Below are positions 27,271 through 37,968 of a stretch of 64,000 nt of DNA, one piece after another. The notes under the pieces were generated by a model that was given only the letters and a program-made list of their open reading frames with translations, searched no databases and was not told the DNA's origin. Source of the stretch: Erwinia rhapontici (GTDB lineage Bacteria > Pseudomonadota > Gammaproteobacteria > Enterobacterales > Enterobacteriaceae); the NCBI RefSeq assembly GCF_012271765.1, contig NZ_VRKO01000013.1, positions 421,960 through 485,959 on the forward strand. Reading direction: 5' to 3'. Within the stretch, counting starts at the first letter, position 1. Every line of letters begins with the position of its first letter. A program made the translations under genes and the position numbers.

Positions 27271-28806
27271 TTATGAACGGCGTGAACGCCAGGCGCAGAG
27301 GACGCCAGCAAGGGCAAACAGTAATGTCACAGCCCAGATACCCCAGTTGCCGATTCGGGCATAAGGTGTCAGCCCGGTCGTCGGTGTGACTTTGGCTGCC
27401 AGTACTTCCGCTTTGAACTGTGGAATAATCTGTGCAATCTCACCCTCAGCATTCACCACTGCCGTCACACCGTTATTGGTGCTGCGAAGCAGTGGGCGGC
27501 CGAGTTCCAGTGCACGCATACGCGCCATTTGCAGATGCTGCCACGGACCAATGGAGTGACCAAACCAGGCATCGTTCGAGATTGTCAGAAGGAAGTTGGT
27601 ATCGGGCCTGAAGTTGTCACGCACCTGCTGGCCCAGTACGATTTCGTAGCAGATGGCGGCTGTCAGGTTGTAACCCGCAACCTGGAGCTGTGGCTGCACG
27701 TAGTCACCCCGACTGAAGGAAGACATTGGCAGGTCGAAGAACGGTGCCAGTGGACGCAGCAGGGTTTCCAGCGGAACGAACTCACCAAAAGGCACCAGAT
27801 GATTCTTCTGGTAGCGGTTCTTGCTGAAATAGTTGTAAGGCTGCGGTCCGCCCAGCACGATGATGGTGTTGTAGTCGTGGTAGCGATTGCTTTCGAGGCG
27901 TGAATCAACAATGCCGGTCACCAGGCTACTGCCTCCCGCCCGCAGTTGTTCATCCACGGCTTTCAGGAACGGCTGCTGGCGAGTTTCCAGGTCAGGGATA
28001 GCCGACTCTGGCCAGATGATGATCGGCGCTTTCCCTACAAACGGACGGCTGAGCGCGGTATAGGTTTTCAGCGTATTCACCAGCTGATCCGGATCCCACT
28101 TCATCGATTGTTCAATATTGCCCTGTACCAGCGCCACATCCACTGCCCGCTCGGGCAAAGGCTGGAACCAGCTGATCTGACGCAGCGGCCAGGGGAGCAA
28201 CAGTAATGCCAGGGCGGCGACACCAGCAGCCAGATGGCGTTTCAGTGCGGCATACACCGCCAGGCCGGCGATAATCATCAGCAGGAAGGTGATGCCTTCC
28301 ACACCCAGTAATGGCGCCAGGCCTTTCAGCGGGCCATTAATCTGGCTGTAGCCAAACTGCAACCACGGGAAACCGGTCAGTATCCAGCCGCGCAGGAACT
28401 CCGTCATTTGCCACAGCACCGGAGCCGCCAGCGCCAGGCGCAGCAGCGTGGTTTTCGGGCTCAGGCGGTTGAGCAGGGCAGCAAACAGCAGGGGGTAGAG
28501 AGACAGCCAGGCTGCCAGCAGGATCACAAGGAAGACATTGACCGGGCCAGGCATTCCGCCGAAGGTGGCAATGCTGACGTAAACCCAGTTAATGCCGCTA
28601 CCGAACAGTCCCATGCCCCAGACAAAGCCGATGGCACTGGCCTGACGCGTGCTGCGGTTTAACGTCAGGGCCTGTAAGCCGATCAGTGAAACCAGTGCCG
28701 CAGGCCAGAAATCATAGGGGGAGAAAGAAAGGGTGCCAATGGCACCCGTGATAAGCGCTAAAAGCAGGCGAACCTGCTGGCGCTGGCAGAATAAGGCAAT
28801 TGCCAT
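27271..28806 (-). CDS. lnt: Apolipoprotein N-acyltransferase Lnt
   Basis: Adds the third acyl chain to the N-terminal Cys of lipoproteins in the inner membrane. The 511-residue protein begins at ATG 28806 by alignment with E. coli Lnt (512); the open frame extends upstream only through corC sequence. About six to eight helices fill residues 10-200, followed by a periplasmic nitrilase-like domain with Glu in [10 protein letters not shown], Lys in [12 protein letters not shown] and Cys in [10 protein letters not shown], then a C-terminal helix. It follows corC by seven bases. Substrates encoded in this window include RlpA and LptE. Confidence 0.96.
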   Translation of the reverse strand: MAIALFCQRQQVRLLLALITGAIGTLSFSPYDFWPAALVSLIGLQALTLNRSTRQASAIGFVWGMGLFGSGINWVYVSIATFGGMPGPVNVFLVILLAAWLSLYPLLFAALLNRLSPKTTLLRLALAAPVLWQMTEFLRGWILTGFPWLQFGYSQINGPLKGLAPLLGVEGITFLLMIIAGLAVYAALKRHLAAGVAALALLLLPWPLRQISWFQPLPERAVDVALVQGNIEQSMKWDPDQLVNTLKTYTALSRPFVGKAPIIIWPESAIPDLETRQQPFLKAVDEQLRAGGSSLVTGIVDSRLESNRYHDYNTIIVLGGPQPYNYFSKNRYQKNHLVPFGEFVPLETLLRPLAPFFDLPMSSFSRGDYVQPQLQVAGYNLTAAICYEIVLGQQVRDNFRPDTNFLLTISNDAWFGHSIGPWQHLQMARMRALELGRPLLRSTNNGVTAVVNAEGEIAQIIPQFKAEVLAAKVTPTTGLTPYARIGNWGIWAVTLLFALAGVLCAWRSRRS

Positions 28807-28813
28807 AAGTCGG

Positions 28814-29692
28814 TTACTCTTCCAGAGTCGGTTGCGGCGAATTTTCCGGGATTTTGACATGGACCTGAATAATACGGCGGCTGTCTGCCATCGCGACTTT
28901 AAACTGGTAACCATCGATCTCAATGCTTTCACCCCGTGCCGGCAGATGGCCAAAGCCCTGCATCACCAGGCCGCCGATGGTATCCACTTCTTCATCGCTG
29001 AAGTGGGTGTTGAAGACTTCGTTGAAATCTTCGATCGGCGTCAGGGCGCGAATGGTGTAAGTGTGGCGACTGAGCTGACGAATATCGCGATCTTCTTCAT
29101 CGTCATACTCATCTTCAATTTCACCGACGATCAGCTCAAGGATATCCTCGATAGTCACCAGGCCGGACACGCCACCAAATTCATCAATCACAATAGCCAT
29201 ATGATAGCGCTGTGAACGGAACTCTTTCAGCATCCGGTCGACACGCTTACTTTCCGGCACCACCACCGCTGGGCGCAGTACCTTTTCCATACTGAACGGC
29301 TCAGACTCACTGCTCATAAATGGCAGCAGGTCCTTGGCCATCAGGATGCCTTCAACATGGTCCTTGTCTTCGCTGATCACCGGAAAACGTGAGTGCGCAG
29401 ACTCAATAATCACCGCCAGGCACTCTTCCAGCGTCTGGTTACGCTTGAGCGTGACCATCTGAGAGCGAGGGATCATAATGTCGCGTACACGCTGTTCGGC
29501 GATATCCATCACACCTTCCAGCATGTCCCTGGTATCCGGGTCGATCAGGTCATTCTGTTCAGAATCACGGATCAACTCCAGCAGGTCATCGCGGTTTTTC
29601 GGCTCACCGTGGAACAATTGGTTGAGAATCAGCGTAAAAAATCCCTTTTTGGTACTGGGACTGTCATTGTTTTGTGAATGGTCATCGCTCAT
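28814..29692 (-). CDS. corC: CorC (YbeX) CBS-domain protein
   Basis: A 292-residue protein, identical in length to E. coli CorC: an N-terminal acidic stretch, a PRSQMVTL segment opening two CBS domains (about residues 70-190) that bind adenine nucleotides, and a C-terminal CorC_HlyC domain. It has no membrane span. It is linked to Mg2+/Co2+ efflux and, more recently, to ribosome maturation together with YbeY, encoded upstream. The gene is in the ybeZ-ybeY-corC-lnt cluster. Confidence 0.95.
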   Translation of the reverse strand: MSDDHSQNNDSPSTKKGFFTLILNQLFHGEPKNRDDLLELIRDSEQNDLIDPDTRDMLEGVMDIAEQRVRDIMIPRSQMVTLKRNQTLEECLAVIIESAHSRFPVISEDKDHVEGILMAKDLLPFMSSESEPFSMEKVLRPAVVVPESKRVDRMLKEFRSQRYHMAIVIDEFGGVSGLVTIEDILELIVGEIEDEYDDEEDRDIRQLSRHTYTIRALTPIEDFNEVFNTHFSDEEVDTIGGLVMQGFGHLPARGESIEIDGYQFKVAMADSRRIIQVHVKIPENSPQPTLEE

Positions 29693-29820
29693 GGCGTTTT
29701 TGAGTTTGTCTCTCTATCAATAAAATCGGCTGCCCCAGGTGGGGCAGGCGTGATGGCTTGTACAAATCTGTCATCTGAAGCCGCAGTGGCCTTCATTTTC
29801 AGGCGATACAAGCCAGGTAC

Positions 29821-30288
29821 TTATTCTTTCTCCGAAATGTACGGATCGGGATAGCCAAGAGCAAGCATTATCTCGGTCTCCAGCGATTCCATCTCTTCGG
29901 CTTCGTCATCTTCAATGTGATCATAACCCAACAGATGCAGGCTACCGTGGATCACCATGTGCGCCCAGTGGGCCTCAAGCGTTTTTTCCTGTTCGGTAGC
30001 TTCCGCTTCCACCACCTGGCGACAGATAATCAAATCGCCCAGCAGGGGCAGTTCGATGCCCGGAGGGGCTTCAAATGGGAAGGACAGCACATTAGTCGGT
30101 TTGTCTTTTGCGCGATAGGTGTGGTTTAACTCACGGCTTTCCGCTTCATCAACCAGACGGATAGTGACTTCGCTTTCTGGCTGGAACTGCGGCAGTACCG
30201 CCTCCAGCCAGCGTTGAAAATCGGCTTCAGCCGGCAGACCCTGCTCGCTTTCACAGGCGAGTTGCAGGTCCAGAATAACATTACTCAT
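29821..30288 (-). CDS. ybeY: rRNA maturation endoribonuclease YbeY
   Basis: A 155-residue zinc-dependent RNase (E. coli length) involved in 16S rRNA 3' processing and 70S quality control. The metal site H-x3-H-x5-H is complete in [12 protein letters not shown] near residue 114. AGGAGAACAA precedes the ATG, which overlaps the ybeZ stop by four bases, so the PhoH-like NTPase and the RNase are made together. Confidence 0.96.
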   Translation of the reverse strand: MSNVILDLQLACESEQGLPAEADFQRWLEAVLPQFQPESEVTIRLVDEAESRELNHTYRAKDKPTNVLSFPFEAPPGIELPLLGDLIICRQVVEAEATEQEKTLEAHWAHMVIHGSLHLLGYDHIEDDEAEEMESLETEIMLALGYPDPYISEKE

Positions 30289-31346
30289 TTGTTCTCCTGT
30301 GAAGCCTGCTGGGCAGCCAGTGCTTCACGTTTACGTTCTTCTGCCTGGGCATCACGCCGTTTTTGGTCGGCAGCTTCCCAGGCTTCATAGGCAACGACAA
30401 TGCGCGCAACGACAGGATGGCGCACCACGTCTTCACTGTGAAAGAAGTTAAAACTCAGTTCATCCACATCGGACAGCACCTCAATAGCATGGCGCAGGCC
30501 GGATTTCAGGTTACGTGGCAGGTCAATCTGCGTCACATCACCGGTGATCACCGCTTTCGAGTTAAATCCAATACGCGTCAGAAACATCTTCATCTGTTCG
30601 ATGGTGGTGTTCTGGCTTTCATCGAGAATGATAAACGCATCGTTCAGTGTACGACCGCGCATATAGGCCAGCGGTGCCACTTCAATCACGTTACGCTCGA
30701 TCAACTTCTCCACGCGTTCAAAGCCCAGCATCTCGAACAGAGCGTCGTACAGAGGGCGCAGGTAGGGGTCCACCTTCTGGCTGAGGTCCCCCGGCAGGAA
30801 GCCGAGTTTTTCACCGGCTTCAACGGCAGGACGGGTCAGCATAATACGACGGATCTCCTGGCGCTCCAGGGCATCCACCGCGGCTGCGACCGCCAGATAC
30901 GTTTTACCGGTTCCCGCAGGGCCAATACCAAACGTAACATCATGGTCGAGAATGTTGGCGACATACTGCGCCTGGTTTGGCGTCCGCGGTTTGATCACGC
31001 CGCGTTTGGTTTTAATATGAATCGCTTTGCCGAACTCGGGCACACTGTCCGCGGTCTGTTCAAGCACGCCGCTCTCTTTGATAGCCAGATGAATCTGTTC
31101 CGGGTCGATATCCGGGATATGGCCTCGTACAGGGGCGGTATCCACATAAAGATGACGCAGAATGTCTACGCCAGCATGAACGCTCAGCGCACGTCCCACC
31201 AGCTTAAAGGCGTTTTCACGGCGGTTGATCTCAATACCCAGTCGGCGTTCCAACTGTTTGATATTGTCATCAAATGGGCCGCACAGGCTCAGCAGCCGCG
31301 CGTTATCAATAGGTTCCAGCGTTACTTCACGTGTTTCAATATTCAA
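30285..31346 (-). CDS. ybeZ: PhoH-family NTPase YbeZ
   Basis: A 353-residue PhoH-like ATPase with Walker [12 protein letters not shown] and Walker [11 protein letters not shown], proposed to work with YbeY in rRNA maturation. I place the start at TTG 31346 (protein [12 protein letters not shown]) because AAAGGAT is four bases upstream and the E. coli protein begins at the same residue. A longer frame from GTG 31364 would add six residues. The highly charged C-terminus ([15 protein letters not shown]) is typical of the family. Confidence 0.94.
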   Translation of the reverse strand: MNIETREVTLEPIDNARLLSLCGPFDDNIKQLERRLGIEINRRENAFKLVGRALSVHAGVDILRHLYVDTAPVRGHIPDIDPEQIHLAIKESGVLEQTADSVPEFGKAIHIKTKRGVIKPRTPNQAQYVANILDHDVTFGIGPAGTGKTYLAVAAAVDALERQEIRRIMLTRPAVEAGEKLGFLPGDLSQKVDPYLRPLYDALFEMLGFERVEKLIERNVIEVAPLAYMRGRTLNDAFIILDESQNTTIEQMKMFLTRIGFNSKAVITGDVTQIDLPRNLKSGLRHAIEVLSDVDELSFNFFHSEDVVRHPVVARIVVAYEAWEAADQKRRDAQAEERKREALAAQQASQENK

Positions 31347-31542
31347 ACTAATCCTTTGGGTCACACAGGGCCAGGTTGAGAAATGGATGACTGTCTGGCT
31401 TCAGCGCCATAAATGAATTATTTATGGCAGCACATAAAGCTGCAAGCGTCCGAGTGGATATTTGGGCGCGTCTTTCAGAAAGCAAGTGTAACGCAATGAA
31501 ATCATACGGCGAATCCGGAAGGCTCGCCGCATTATTGAGGGA

Positions 31543-32967
31543 TTAAGGCTGGAAGGTGCCGACGCCCAGTTCGTTCTCTTTGCGCGTGCGCGCAATAACG
31601 GAGGCTGGGGTCTCGATGCTGCGCAGGTCCATTTGAGCTTCACCGCGGACAAAAATGCCGCGCAGTGAGTTGGCATAGACATCGACGATATCGACATCAA
31701 CGAATTTGCCAATGTGTTCTGGCGTGCCTTCAAAATTCACCACGCGATTACATGCAGTACGGCCGGACAGCTCCATCACATTTTTACGTGAAGTGCCTTC
31801 GACCAGAATGCGTTGCACAGTGCCAAGCTTACGGCGACTCCAGGCCATCACCTGCTGATTAAGGCGATCCTGCAGAATATAAAGACGCTGTTTTTTCTCG
31901 TCGTCGGAGACATCATCCGGCAGATCGGCAGCGGGGGTTCCCGGACGGGCTGAATAGATAAAGCTGTAGCTGGTATCAAAATTGATTTCACCGACCAGCT
32001 TCATGGTCTGCTCGAAGTCTGCCTGCGTTTCGCCAGGAAAACCGATGATAAAGTCAGAGCTGATTTGAATATCCGGGCGTGCAGCAACCAGCTTGCGAAT
32101 AATCGCTTTGTATTCCAGCGCCGTGTGGGCACGCTTCATCAGCGTCAGGATGCGGTCGGCTCCGCTTTGTACCGGCAGGTGCAGGAAGCTCACCAGCTCT
32201 GGTGTGTCGCGGTAGACATCAATGATATCGTCGGTAAATTCGATAGGGTGGCTGGTGGTAAAGCGAATGCGGTCAATACCATCAATGGCGGCAACCAGGC
32301 GCAGTAGTTCAGCGAATGAGCAGATACCGCTGTCGAAGGTCTCACCGCGATACGCATTGACGTTCTGACCCAGCAGATTCACCTCACGCACGCCCTGTGC
32401 GGCCAGTTGAGCGATCTCGAACAGAATATCATCCGAAGGGCGGCTGACTTCCTCACCGCGCGTATAAGGCACCACACAGAAGGTGCAGTATTTATTGCAG
32501 CCTTCCATGATCGAGACAAACGCGGTCGGCCCGTCAGCACGCGGCTCGGGCATGCGGTCAAATTTCTCGATTTCCGGGAAGCTGACGTCAACGATTGGGC
32601 TTTTCGTGCCACGCACCGTATTAATCATCTCCGGCAAACGATGCAGGGTCTGCGGGCCAAAAACAATATCCACGCAGCTGGCACGTTGGCGCAGTTGATC
32701 GCCTTCCTGTGATGCCACACAGCCGCCGACGCCGATAATCACATCGGGATTAGACTCCTTCAGTTTTCTCCAACGGCCAAGCAAAGCAAAAACTTTTTCC
32801 TGGGCCTTTTCACGAATCGAACAGGTGTTGAGCAGCAGGACATCGGCATCTTCTGCCGCATCGGTCAGGGTATAACCATGAGTGCTGTTTAACAGGTCTG
32901 CCATTTTGGATGAGTCATACTCATTCATCTGACAGCCCCAGGTTTTAATATGCAGTTTTTTTGTCAT
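31543..32967 (-). CDS. miaB: tRNA-2-methylthio-N6-isopentenyladenosine-37 synthase MiaB
   Basis: Radical SAM methylthiotransferase of 474 residues, as in E. coli. The N-terminal MTTase domain supplies three cysteines ([21 protein letters not shown]) for the auxiliary 4Fe-4S cluster. The radical SAM motif is CNKYCTFC, and a TRAM domain closes the protein. It thiomethylates i6A37 in tRNAs reading UNN codons. The start is the ATG of [12 protein letters not shown]; the open frame runs further upstream without family similarity. A CCATAAAT/ATTTATGG dyad at 31409-31430 lies in the 196-base spacer before ybeZ. Confidence 0.97.
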   Translation of the reverse strand: MTKKLHIKTWGCQMNEYDSSKMADLLNSTHGYTLTDAAEDADVLLLNTCSIREKAQEKVFALLGRWRKLKESNPDVIIGVGGCVASQEGDQLRQRASCVDIVFGPQTLHRLPEMINTVRGTKSPIVDVSFPEIEKFDRMPEPRADGPTAFVSIMEGCNKYCTFCVVPYTRGEEVSRPSDDILFEIAQLAAQGVREVNLLGQNVNAYRGETFDSGICSFAELLRLVAAIDGIDRIRFTTSHPIEFTDDIIDVYRDTPELVSFLHLPVQSGADRILTLMKRAHTALEYKAIIRKLVAARPDIQISSDFIIGFPGETQADFEQTMKLVGEINFDTSYSFIYSARPGTPAADLPDDVSDDEKKQRLYILQDRLNQQVMAWSRRKLGTVQRILVEGTSRKNVMELSGRTACNRVVNFEGTPEHIGKFVDVDIVDVYANSLRGIFVRGEAQMDLRSIETPASVIARTRKENELGVGTFQP

Positions 32968-33152
32968 CGACTTGCCATTTGTCATGCAGAAAGGAGAGCG
33001 GGGCGCGTATTGTAGTGCTTCGCTGCCAGTGAGGCCGGTGTTCTGAATGTCACAGAAAAATCCGGTACACTTACGAACGATCAGGATAACAGAATTCTGC
33101 CGGTGAGGTGTAGCTGCACAGCACGCGTGATACGGCCGGAGAAGGAAAAAAA

Positions 33153-34331
33153 ATGACGGAAAAAAAACATAAAGTAGATGTGGCCATCGTCGGTGGCGGC
33201 ATGGTGGGCGCCGCGCTGGCAAGTGGGCTGGCACAGCAGGGTTTTCAGGTCGCGGTACTGGAGCAGGCGGCACCGGCCGCGTTTGATGCTGCCAGCCACC
33301 CTGACATGCGAATTTCGGCCATTGGTGCGGCCTCTGTCGCACTGCTGAAGCAGCTGGATGTCTGGCCTGCGGTACTCGGTATGCGCTGCGTCCCTTATCG
33401 TAAGCTGGAGACCTGGGAGTGGCAGACCGCGCATGTCGGATTCGATGCTGAATCGCTCGGCTTACCTGAGCTCGGTTATATGGTTGAAAACAGCGTATTG
33501 CAGCGTGCGCTGTGGCAGCGTTTGCAACAACAGGAGGTGGCGCTGTTATGCCCGGCCCGCCTGCGCGATTTACAGCAAGTTAACGGTGGCTGGCAATTGG
33601 CGTTGGAGAGCGGTGAGACAGTCACCGCCAGGCTGGTAGTGGGGGCCGATGGTGCTAATTCGCAGGTACGTCAGTTAGCGGGCATTGGTATTCACGGCTG
33701 GAACTATGCTCAGTCCTGTATGCTAATCAGCGTTCGCTGTGAGCAGGATGCCGGGGATACCACCTGGCAGCAGTTTACCCCGGAGGGGCCACGTGCTTTC
33801 CTGCCGCTGTTTGACCGCTGGGCTTCACTGGTGTGGTACGACAGCCCGGCGCGTATTCGCCAACTGCAAGCAATGACGATGCCACAGCTGCAAAAAGAGA
33901 TTCAGGCGCATTTCCCGGCACGTCTCGGCCAGGTTACGCCGTTTGCGGCTGGATCATTCCCGTTGGTTCGTCGTCACGCCACGCGTTATGTCCTCCCTGG
34001 CCTGGCGCTGGTGGGTGATGCTGCGCACACCATTAATCCGCTGGCCGGACAGGGCGTAAATCTGGGCTATCGTGATGTTGATGCATTAATCAGTGTATTA
34101 AGCGAGTCGCGTCTGCGGGCAGAGGATTGGGCGTCGACGGCGGTATTACAGCGTTATCAGCGTAAACGACAGAAAGATAATCTGCTGATGCAAAGTGGTA
34201 TGGACCTGTTCTATTTCGCCTTCAGTAATCAGTCTGCGCCGCTTAAAGTGGTGCGTAATCTGGGGCTGATAGTGGCGCAGCATTCTGGCGTGTTAAAACG
34301 GCAGGCGCTGAAGTACGCACTGGGATTGTGA
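33153..34331 (+). CDS. ubiF: 3-demethoxyubiquinol 3-hydroxylase UbiF
   Basis: FAD-dependent aromatic hydroxylase of 392 residues (E. coli 391) acting late in ubiquinone synthesis. It has the N-terminal [10 protein letters not shown] dinucleotide-binding motif at about 15-24, the DG motif [10 protein letters not shown] and the second FAD motif in [18 protein letters not shown] near residue 290. It is divergent from miaB, as in E. coli, with AAGGAAAAAAA before the ATG. It is followed by the convergent tRNA operon. Confidence 0.95.
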   Translation: MTEKKHKVDVAIVGGGMVGAALASGLAQQGFQVAVLEQAAPAAFDAASHPDMRISAIGAASVALLKQLDVWPAVLGMRCVPYRKLETWEWQTAHVGFDAESLGLPELGYMVENSVLQRALWQRLQQQEVALLCPARLRDLQQVNGGWQLALESGETVTARLVVGADGANSQVRQLAGIGIHGWNYAQSCMLISVRCEQDAGDTTWQQFTPEGPRAFLPLFDRWASLVWYDSPARIRQLQAMTMPQLQKEIQAHFPARLGQVTPFAAGSFPLVRRHATRYVLPGLALVGDAAHTINPLAGQGVNLGYRDVDALISVLSESRLRAEDWASTAVLQRYQRKRQKDNLLMQSGMDLFYFAFSNQSAPLKVVRNLGLIVAQHSGVLKRQALKYALGL

Positions 34332-34399
34332 GATTGCGGGTTGACCGAAACAGAAGGCCAACCCCTGCATGATCGTTAGTTTGGATTTACTACAGACGT

Positions 34400-34425
34400 A
34401 AAAAAGCCCGCTTGCGCAGGCTTTT
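34400..34425 (-). terminator. Terminator of the tRNA operon
   Basis: Minus-strand hairpin AGCCTGCGCAAGCGGGCT with one mismatch, followed by a T run, nine bases after the last tRNA gene. Confidence 0.8.
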
Positions 34426-34433
34426 ATACTTTA

Positions 34434-34508
34434 TGGCTGGGGTGCAGGGATTCGAACCCCGGAATGCTGGTATCAGAAACCAGTGCCTTACCGCTTGGCG
34501 ACACCCCA
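34434..34508 (-). tRNA. glnX: tRNA-Gln (anticodon CTG), copy 2
   Basis: A 75-base gene beginning TGGGGTGTCGCCAAGCGGTA with encoded CCA. The anticodon arm CTGGT-TTCTGAT-ACCAG gives CTG. It is the last gene of the six-tRNA operon. Confidence 0.95.
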
Positions 34509-34575
34509 ATTTTTTATGCGACTGGCGAACCAGGCGTCTTCTTCTTTGCGACTCGTACTACCAGCCGTCTTTATA

Positions 34576-34650
34576 TGGCTGGGGTGCAGGGATTCGAACC
34601 CCGGAATGCTGGTATCAGAAACCAGAGCCTTACCACTTGGCGACACCCCA
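34576..34650 (-). tRNA. glnV: tRNA-Gln (anticodon CTG), copy 1
   Basis: 75 bases with encoded CCA, differing from the next copy only at a few D-arm and variable positions. The anticodon loop TTCTGAT reads CAG codons. Confidence 0.95.
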
Positions 34651-34657
34651 ATAAAAT

Positions 34658-34734
34658 TGGTGGCTACTACGGGAATCGAACCTGTGACCCCAGCATTATG
34701 AGTGCTGTGCTCTAACCAGCTGAGCTAAGTAGCC
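34658..34734 (-). tRNA. metU: Elongator tRNA-Met (anticodon CAT), copy 2
   Basis: A 77-base gene, GGCTACTTAGCTCAGCTGGT at the 5' end and ACCA at the 3' end, anticodon loop CTCATAA. It is identical over its length to the copy at 34970-35046. The absence of the initiator C1-A72 mismatch marks it as elongator Met. Confidence 0.95.
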
Positions 34735-34775
34735 TAATTTTACTGCTTTACAATACTAACATACTTCTAAAAAAA

Positions 34776-34850
34776 TGGCTGGGGTACCTGGATTCGAACC
34801 AGGGAATGCCGGTATCAAAAACCGGTGCCTTACCGCTTGGCGATACCCCA
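34776..34850 (-). tRNA. glnU: tRNA-Gln (anticodon TTG)
   Basis: 75 bases with anticodon arm CCGGT-TTTTGAT-ACCGG, hence anticodon TTG for CAA codons, and encoded CCA. E. coli has two tandem copies (glnU, glnW) here; this window has one. Confidence 0.95.
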
Positions 34851-34874
34851 TCCGTGCAAAACCGCTTATGGAAA

Positions 34875-34959
34875 TGGTGCGGGAGGCGAGACTTGAACTC
34901 GCACACCTTGCGGCGCCAGAACCTAAATCTGGTGCGTCTACCAATTTCGCCACTCCCGC
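34875..34959 (-). tRNA. leuW: tRNA-Leu (anticodon TAG)
   Basis: An 85-base class II tRNA with a long variable arm. It begins GCGGGAGTGGCGAAATTGGT, has anticodon loop TTTAGGT (TAG), and encodes ACCA. It reads CUA and related CUN codons. Confidence 0.95.
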
Positions 34960-34969
34960 GCAAAAAAGA

Positions 34970-35046
34970 TGGTGGCTACTACGGGAATCGAACCTGTGAC
35001 CCCAGCATTATGAGTGCTGTGCTCTAACCAGCTGAGCTAAGTAGCC
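34970..35046 (-). tRNA. metT: Elongator tRNA-Met (anticodon CAT), copy 1
   Basis: First gene of the operon, 77 bases, sequence identical to the second Met copy. It starts about 35 bases downstream of the predicted transcription start. Confidence 0.95.
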
Positions 35047-35085
35047 TTCTTTTTTCGCGTAACCTTCTGCGGCGTTGCGGGGCGC

Positions 35086-35114
35086 ATTATGCGGAGTTGG
35101 CCTAAAAGCGTCAA
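35086..35114 (-). promoter_or_regulatory. Promoter of the tRNA operon with GC-rich discriminator
   Basis: On the minus strand, -35 TTGACG (35109-35114) and -10 CATAAT (35086-35091) are separated by exactly 17 bases. The next bases, GCGCCCCGC, form the GC-rich discriminator expected of stringently controlled stable-RNA promoters. Confidence 0.85.
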
Positions 35115-35220
35115 CAAGTTTTTTCCCGTTTTTTGTCACAATCGTGTTGTTTGACTGCCTTGTGAGCAGGATGACGATAAAATCAACGAATTCTGATGCT
35201 AACAGACGTAACGGCTAAAT

Positions 35221-35243
35221 AAAAACGGGCCACAAGGGCCCGT
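35221..35243 (-). terminator. Intrinsic terminator of asnB
   Basis: Minus-strand stem AACGGGCCC / GGCCCGTT with a short loop, followed by five T residues, about 25 bases after the asnB stop. Confidence 0.88.
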
Positions 35244-35266
35244 TAGCGGTGATTCATCAGAACATA

Positions 35267-36931
35267 TTAGTAAGCAGACTGGTGCACACCTACGGCGCGA
35301 CCTGATGGATCGTCCATGTTTTTGAACGCTTCATCCCATTCTATGGCCTTAGCGGACGAACAGGCCACTGACGGGCCGCCAGGGACGCATTCTGCTGCGC
35401 TTGGCAGCGGGAACAGCTCTTCAAAGATTTCACGGTACAAATACGCTTCTTTAGACGTTGGCGTGTTGTACGCGAAACGGAAGTGGGCGGTTTGCAACTG
35501 CTGGTCGCTGATCTGCTCTGCAGCCACTTCTTTCAGGGTATCAATCCAGCTGTAGCCCACACCATCAGAGAACTGCTCTTTCTGGCGCCATGCGACGCTG
35601 GCTGGCAGGTAAGATTCAAAACACTCACGCAGGATGTGTTTTTCCATTTTACCGTTGCTGCCACACATTTTATCCTGTGGGTTGATGCGCATTGCCACAT
35701 CCAGGAATTTTTTATCCAGGAACGGTACACGCGCTTCCACGCCCCAGGCTGACATCGCCTTGTTAGCGCGAGCACAGTCAAACATATGCAGTGCATGCAA
35801 TTTACGCACGTTCTCTTCGTGGAATTCACGGGCGTTCGGTGCTTTATGGAAGTAAAGGTAGCCGCCGAACACTTCGTCAGCACCTTCACCGGACAGTACC
35901 ATCTTAATGCCCATTGCCTTGATTTTACGTGACATCAGGTACATCGGCGTAGACGCGCGGATGGTGGTCACATCATAGGTTTCGATGTGGTAAATCACAT
36001 CGCGAATCGCATCGAGACCTTCCTGCACGGTGAAATGAATTTCGTGGTGCACGGTACCCAGATGTTCTGCCACGGCTTTCGCCGCGGTCAGGTCCGGCGA
36101 TCCTTCCAGGCCAACGGCAAAGGAGTGCAGCTGTGGCCACCAGGCTTCGCTTTTATCCTGATCTTCTACGCGCTTCGCCGCAAAACGTTTGGTCACGGCA
36201 GAGATAATCGAAGAATCCAGACCACCGGACAGCAGGACACCGTAAGGCACATCTGACATCAGGTGGCTTTTAACGGACTCTTCCAGTGCGTTTTTCAACG
36301 CCGCTGCATCAGTGACGTTTTCTTCTACTGCGGCATAGTCAAACCAGTCACGCTGCCAGTAGCGGCGGATCTCGCCATCGGTGCTGGACAGATAGCTTCC
36401 CGGTGGGAATTCTTTAATGCTGCGGCATACAGGCACCAGCGCTTTCATTTCGGAAGCGACATACAGGTTACCGTGCTCGTCGTTGCCCATATACAGCGGG
36501 ATAATCCCGATATGGTCACGGCCGATTAACCAGGTGTTTTTCACACTGTCATACAGAATGAAGGCAAACATGCCTTGCAGGTCATCGAGGAAATCGATGC
36601 CTTTTTCCTGATACAGAGCGAGAATCACTTCACAGTCAGACTCGGTCTGGAACTCATAGCGATCGCTCAGTTCAGCGCGCAGCGCCTGATGGTTGTAAAT
36701 TTCACCGTTCACCGCAAGTACGTGGGTATGCGCTGCGTTGTACAGCGGCTGTGCGCCGTTGTTAACGTCAACGATCGACAGACGCTCATGGACGAGGATC
36801 GCTTTGTCATCGGCATACACGCCGGACCAGTCCGGGCCACGGTGACGCATCAGACGTGAAAGCTCCAGGGCTTTCTTGCGCAGTTCAACAGGATCGCTTT
36901 TCAGATCGAGTACACCAAAAATAGAACACAT
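35267..36931 (-). CDS. asnB: Asparagine synthetase B (glutamine-hydrolysing)
   Basis: A 554-residue enzyme identical in length to E. coli AsnB. MCSIFGVLD exposes Cys2 as the N-terminal glutaminase nucleophile after Met removal. The glutaminase domain (to about 200) includes RLSIVD and NGEIYNH. The synthetase domain has the ATP pyrophosphatase P-loop SGGLDSSI near residue 230. It makes Asn from Asp, Gln and ATP. It is monocistronic between the tRNA operon and nagD. The roughly 260-base upstream gap shows no other gene; a GCCCGG/CCGGGC hairpin at 37172-37187 may end nagD transcription. Confidence 0.97.
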   Translation of the reverse strand: MCSIFGVLDLKSDPVELRKKALELSRLMRHRGPDWSGVYADDKAILVHERLSIVDVNNGAQPLYNAAHTHVLAVNGEIYNHQALRAELSDRYEFQTESDCEVILALYQEKGIDFLDDLQGMFAFILYDSVKNTWLIGRDHIGIIPLYMGNDEHGNLYVASEMKALVPVCRSIKEFPPGSYLSSTDGEIRRYWQRDWFDYAAVEENVTDAAALKNALEESVKSHLMSDVPYGVLLSGGLDSSIISAVTKRFAAKRVEDQDKSEAWWPQLHSFAVGLEGSPDLTAAKAVAEHLGTVHHEIHFTVQEGLDAIRDVIYHIETYDVTTIRASTPMYLMSRKIKAMGIKMVLSGEGADEVFGGYLYFHKAPNAREFHEENVRKLHALHMFDCARANKAMSAWGVEARVPFLDKKFLDVAMRINPQDKMCGSNGKMEKHILRECFESYLPASVAWRQKEQFSDGVGYSWIDTLKEVAAEQISDQQLQTAHFRFAYNTPTSKEAYLYREIFEELFPLPSAAECVPGGPSVACSSAKAIEWDEAFKNMDDPSGRAVGVHQSAY

Positions 36932-37193
36932 AAACAGCTCCCTAACGACTTACCTTGCGGTGATGATATTGGTTTAAAGCGACAGATATCGCGTGATGTA
37001 TAAGAAAATGCGCTAACCAGTGAGGTGATGCAAGTAATTTAGTCATTAGGTGAAAAATAGCCTGTTGACCAAGGTGAATTCTTAGTGGATATGCAAATTA
37101 AATGGAGTTTTATTGACGAATCGATAATGAATGGTGAAAAGTGAACAAGAAGTGCACAGCGTGGGGGCGGTGCCCGGCGGACCGGGCAGAAAA

Positions 37194-37964
37194 CTAGATA
37201 ATGTCGATATCGGCAACGGAAGGGTAGATCCAGGTAGGACGGAACGGCATCGCGTCAACGTCACTCAGGCTGGAAACTCCCGACAGAACCAGAATGGTTT
37301 CCAACCCGGCCTGGAAGCCAGCAAGAATATCGGTGCGCAGGTTATCACCTACGATCACCGTTTCTTCGGAGTGCGCCTGAATCTTATTCAGTGCTGCACG
37401 CATAATCCACGGACTGGGTTTACCGACGTAAAAAGGCTGACGGCCGGATATTTTTTCGATACCTGCGCAAAGCGCGCCACAGGCTGGTGAGAAGCCATGT
37501 CCACGGCTGTCCGGGTTAGTTGCGATGAATCGTGCACCATTGGCCACGAAGAAAGCGGCTTTATGCATCATGTCCCAGTTAAAGGAACGGGTTTCTCCGA
37601 CGATAACGAAATCAGGATTGATATCGGTAATCGTAAATCCGGCTTTGTACAGCTCATGGATCAACGCGCCTTCTCCAACCACATAGGCTTTTTTTCCTTC
37701 CTGACGCTTCAGGAAGTCCGCAGTGGCCATTGCAGAGGTATAGAACACGCTGTCCGGCAGTTCAATGCCGGCAGAGGCAAAGCGATTAGACAGGTCCATC
37801 GCGGTTTGGGAAGGGTAGTTTGTTAACACCACCAGCGGCATATTATTGCCGACGATGCGCTGTAAAAACTCACGCGCGCCGGGGACGGCAGTATTGTCGT
37901 GCATCAGCACGCCGTCGATATCACAGATTACGTTCTTTATCGTCATGCGTTCAGAGTCCATCAT
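37194..37964 (-). CDS. nagD: HAD-family nucleotide phosphatase NagD (UmpH)
   Basis: HAD phosphatase with the nucleophile motif DIDGVLMHDN near the N-terminus, GDNLRTDILAG as the C-terminal acidic motif and a C2 cap. E. coli NagD dephosphorylates UMP and other nucleotides. I give the start as ATG 37964 (256 residues) because AAGG is eight bases upstream. ATG 37946 (250 residues, MTIKNVICDIDG) equals the E. coli start but lacks a clear ribosome-binding site. It is the last gene of nagBACD, five bases after nagC. Confidence 0.93.
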   Translation of the reverse strand: MMDSERMTIKNVICDIDGVLMHDNTAVPGAREFLQRIVGNNMPLVVLTNYPSQTAMDLSNRFASAGIELPDSVFYTSAMATADFLKRQEGKKAYVVGEGALIHELYKAGFTITDINPDFVIVGETRSFNWDMMHKAAFFVANGARFIATNPDSRGHGFSPACGALCAGIEKISGRQPFYVGKPSPWIMRAALNKIQAHSEETVIVGDNLRTDILAGFQAGLETILVLSGVSSLSDVDAMPFRPTWIYPSVADIDII

Positions 37965-37968
37965 TCAA

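Noticed and set aside
30363-31379. 338-codon plus-strand frame opposite ybeZ
   Set aside because: It is antisense to a conserved PhoH-family gene; composition and lack of any domain mark it as a shadow.
32968-33342. N-terminal extension of miaB by 125 codons
   Set aside because: It overlaps ubiF on the other strand and lacks similarity to MiaB, which begins at [12 protein letters not shown].
34412-35027. Several 60-85 codon frames across the tRNA cluster
   Set aside because: They are translations of tRNA genes (repeated AGVQGFEPRNAGI-type peptides) and are not proteins.
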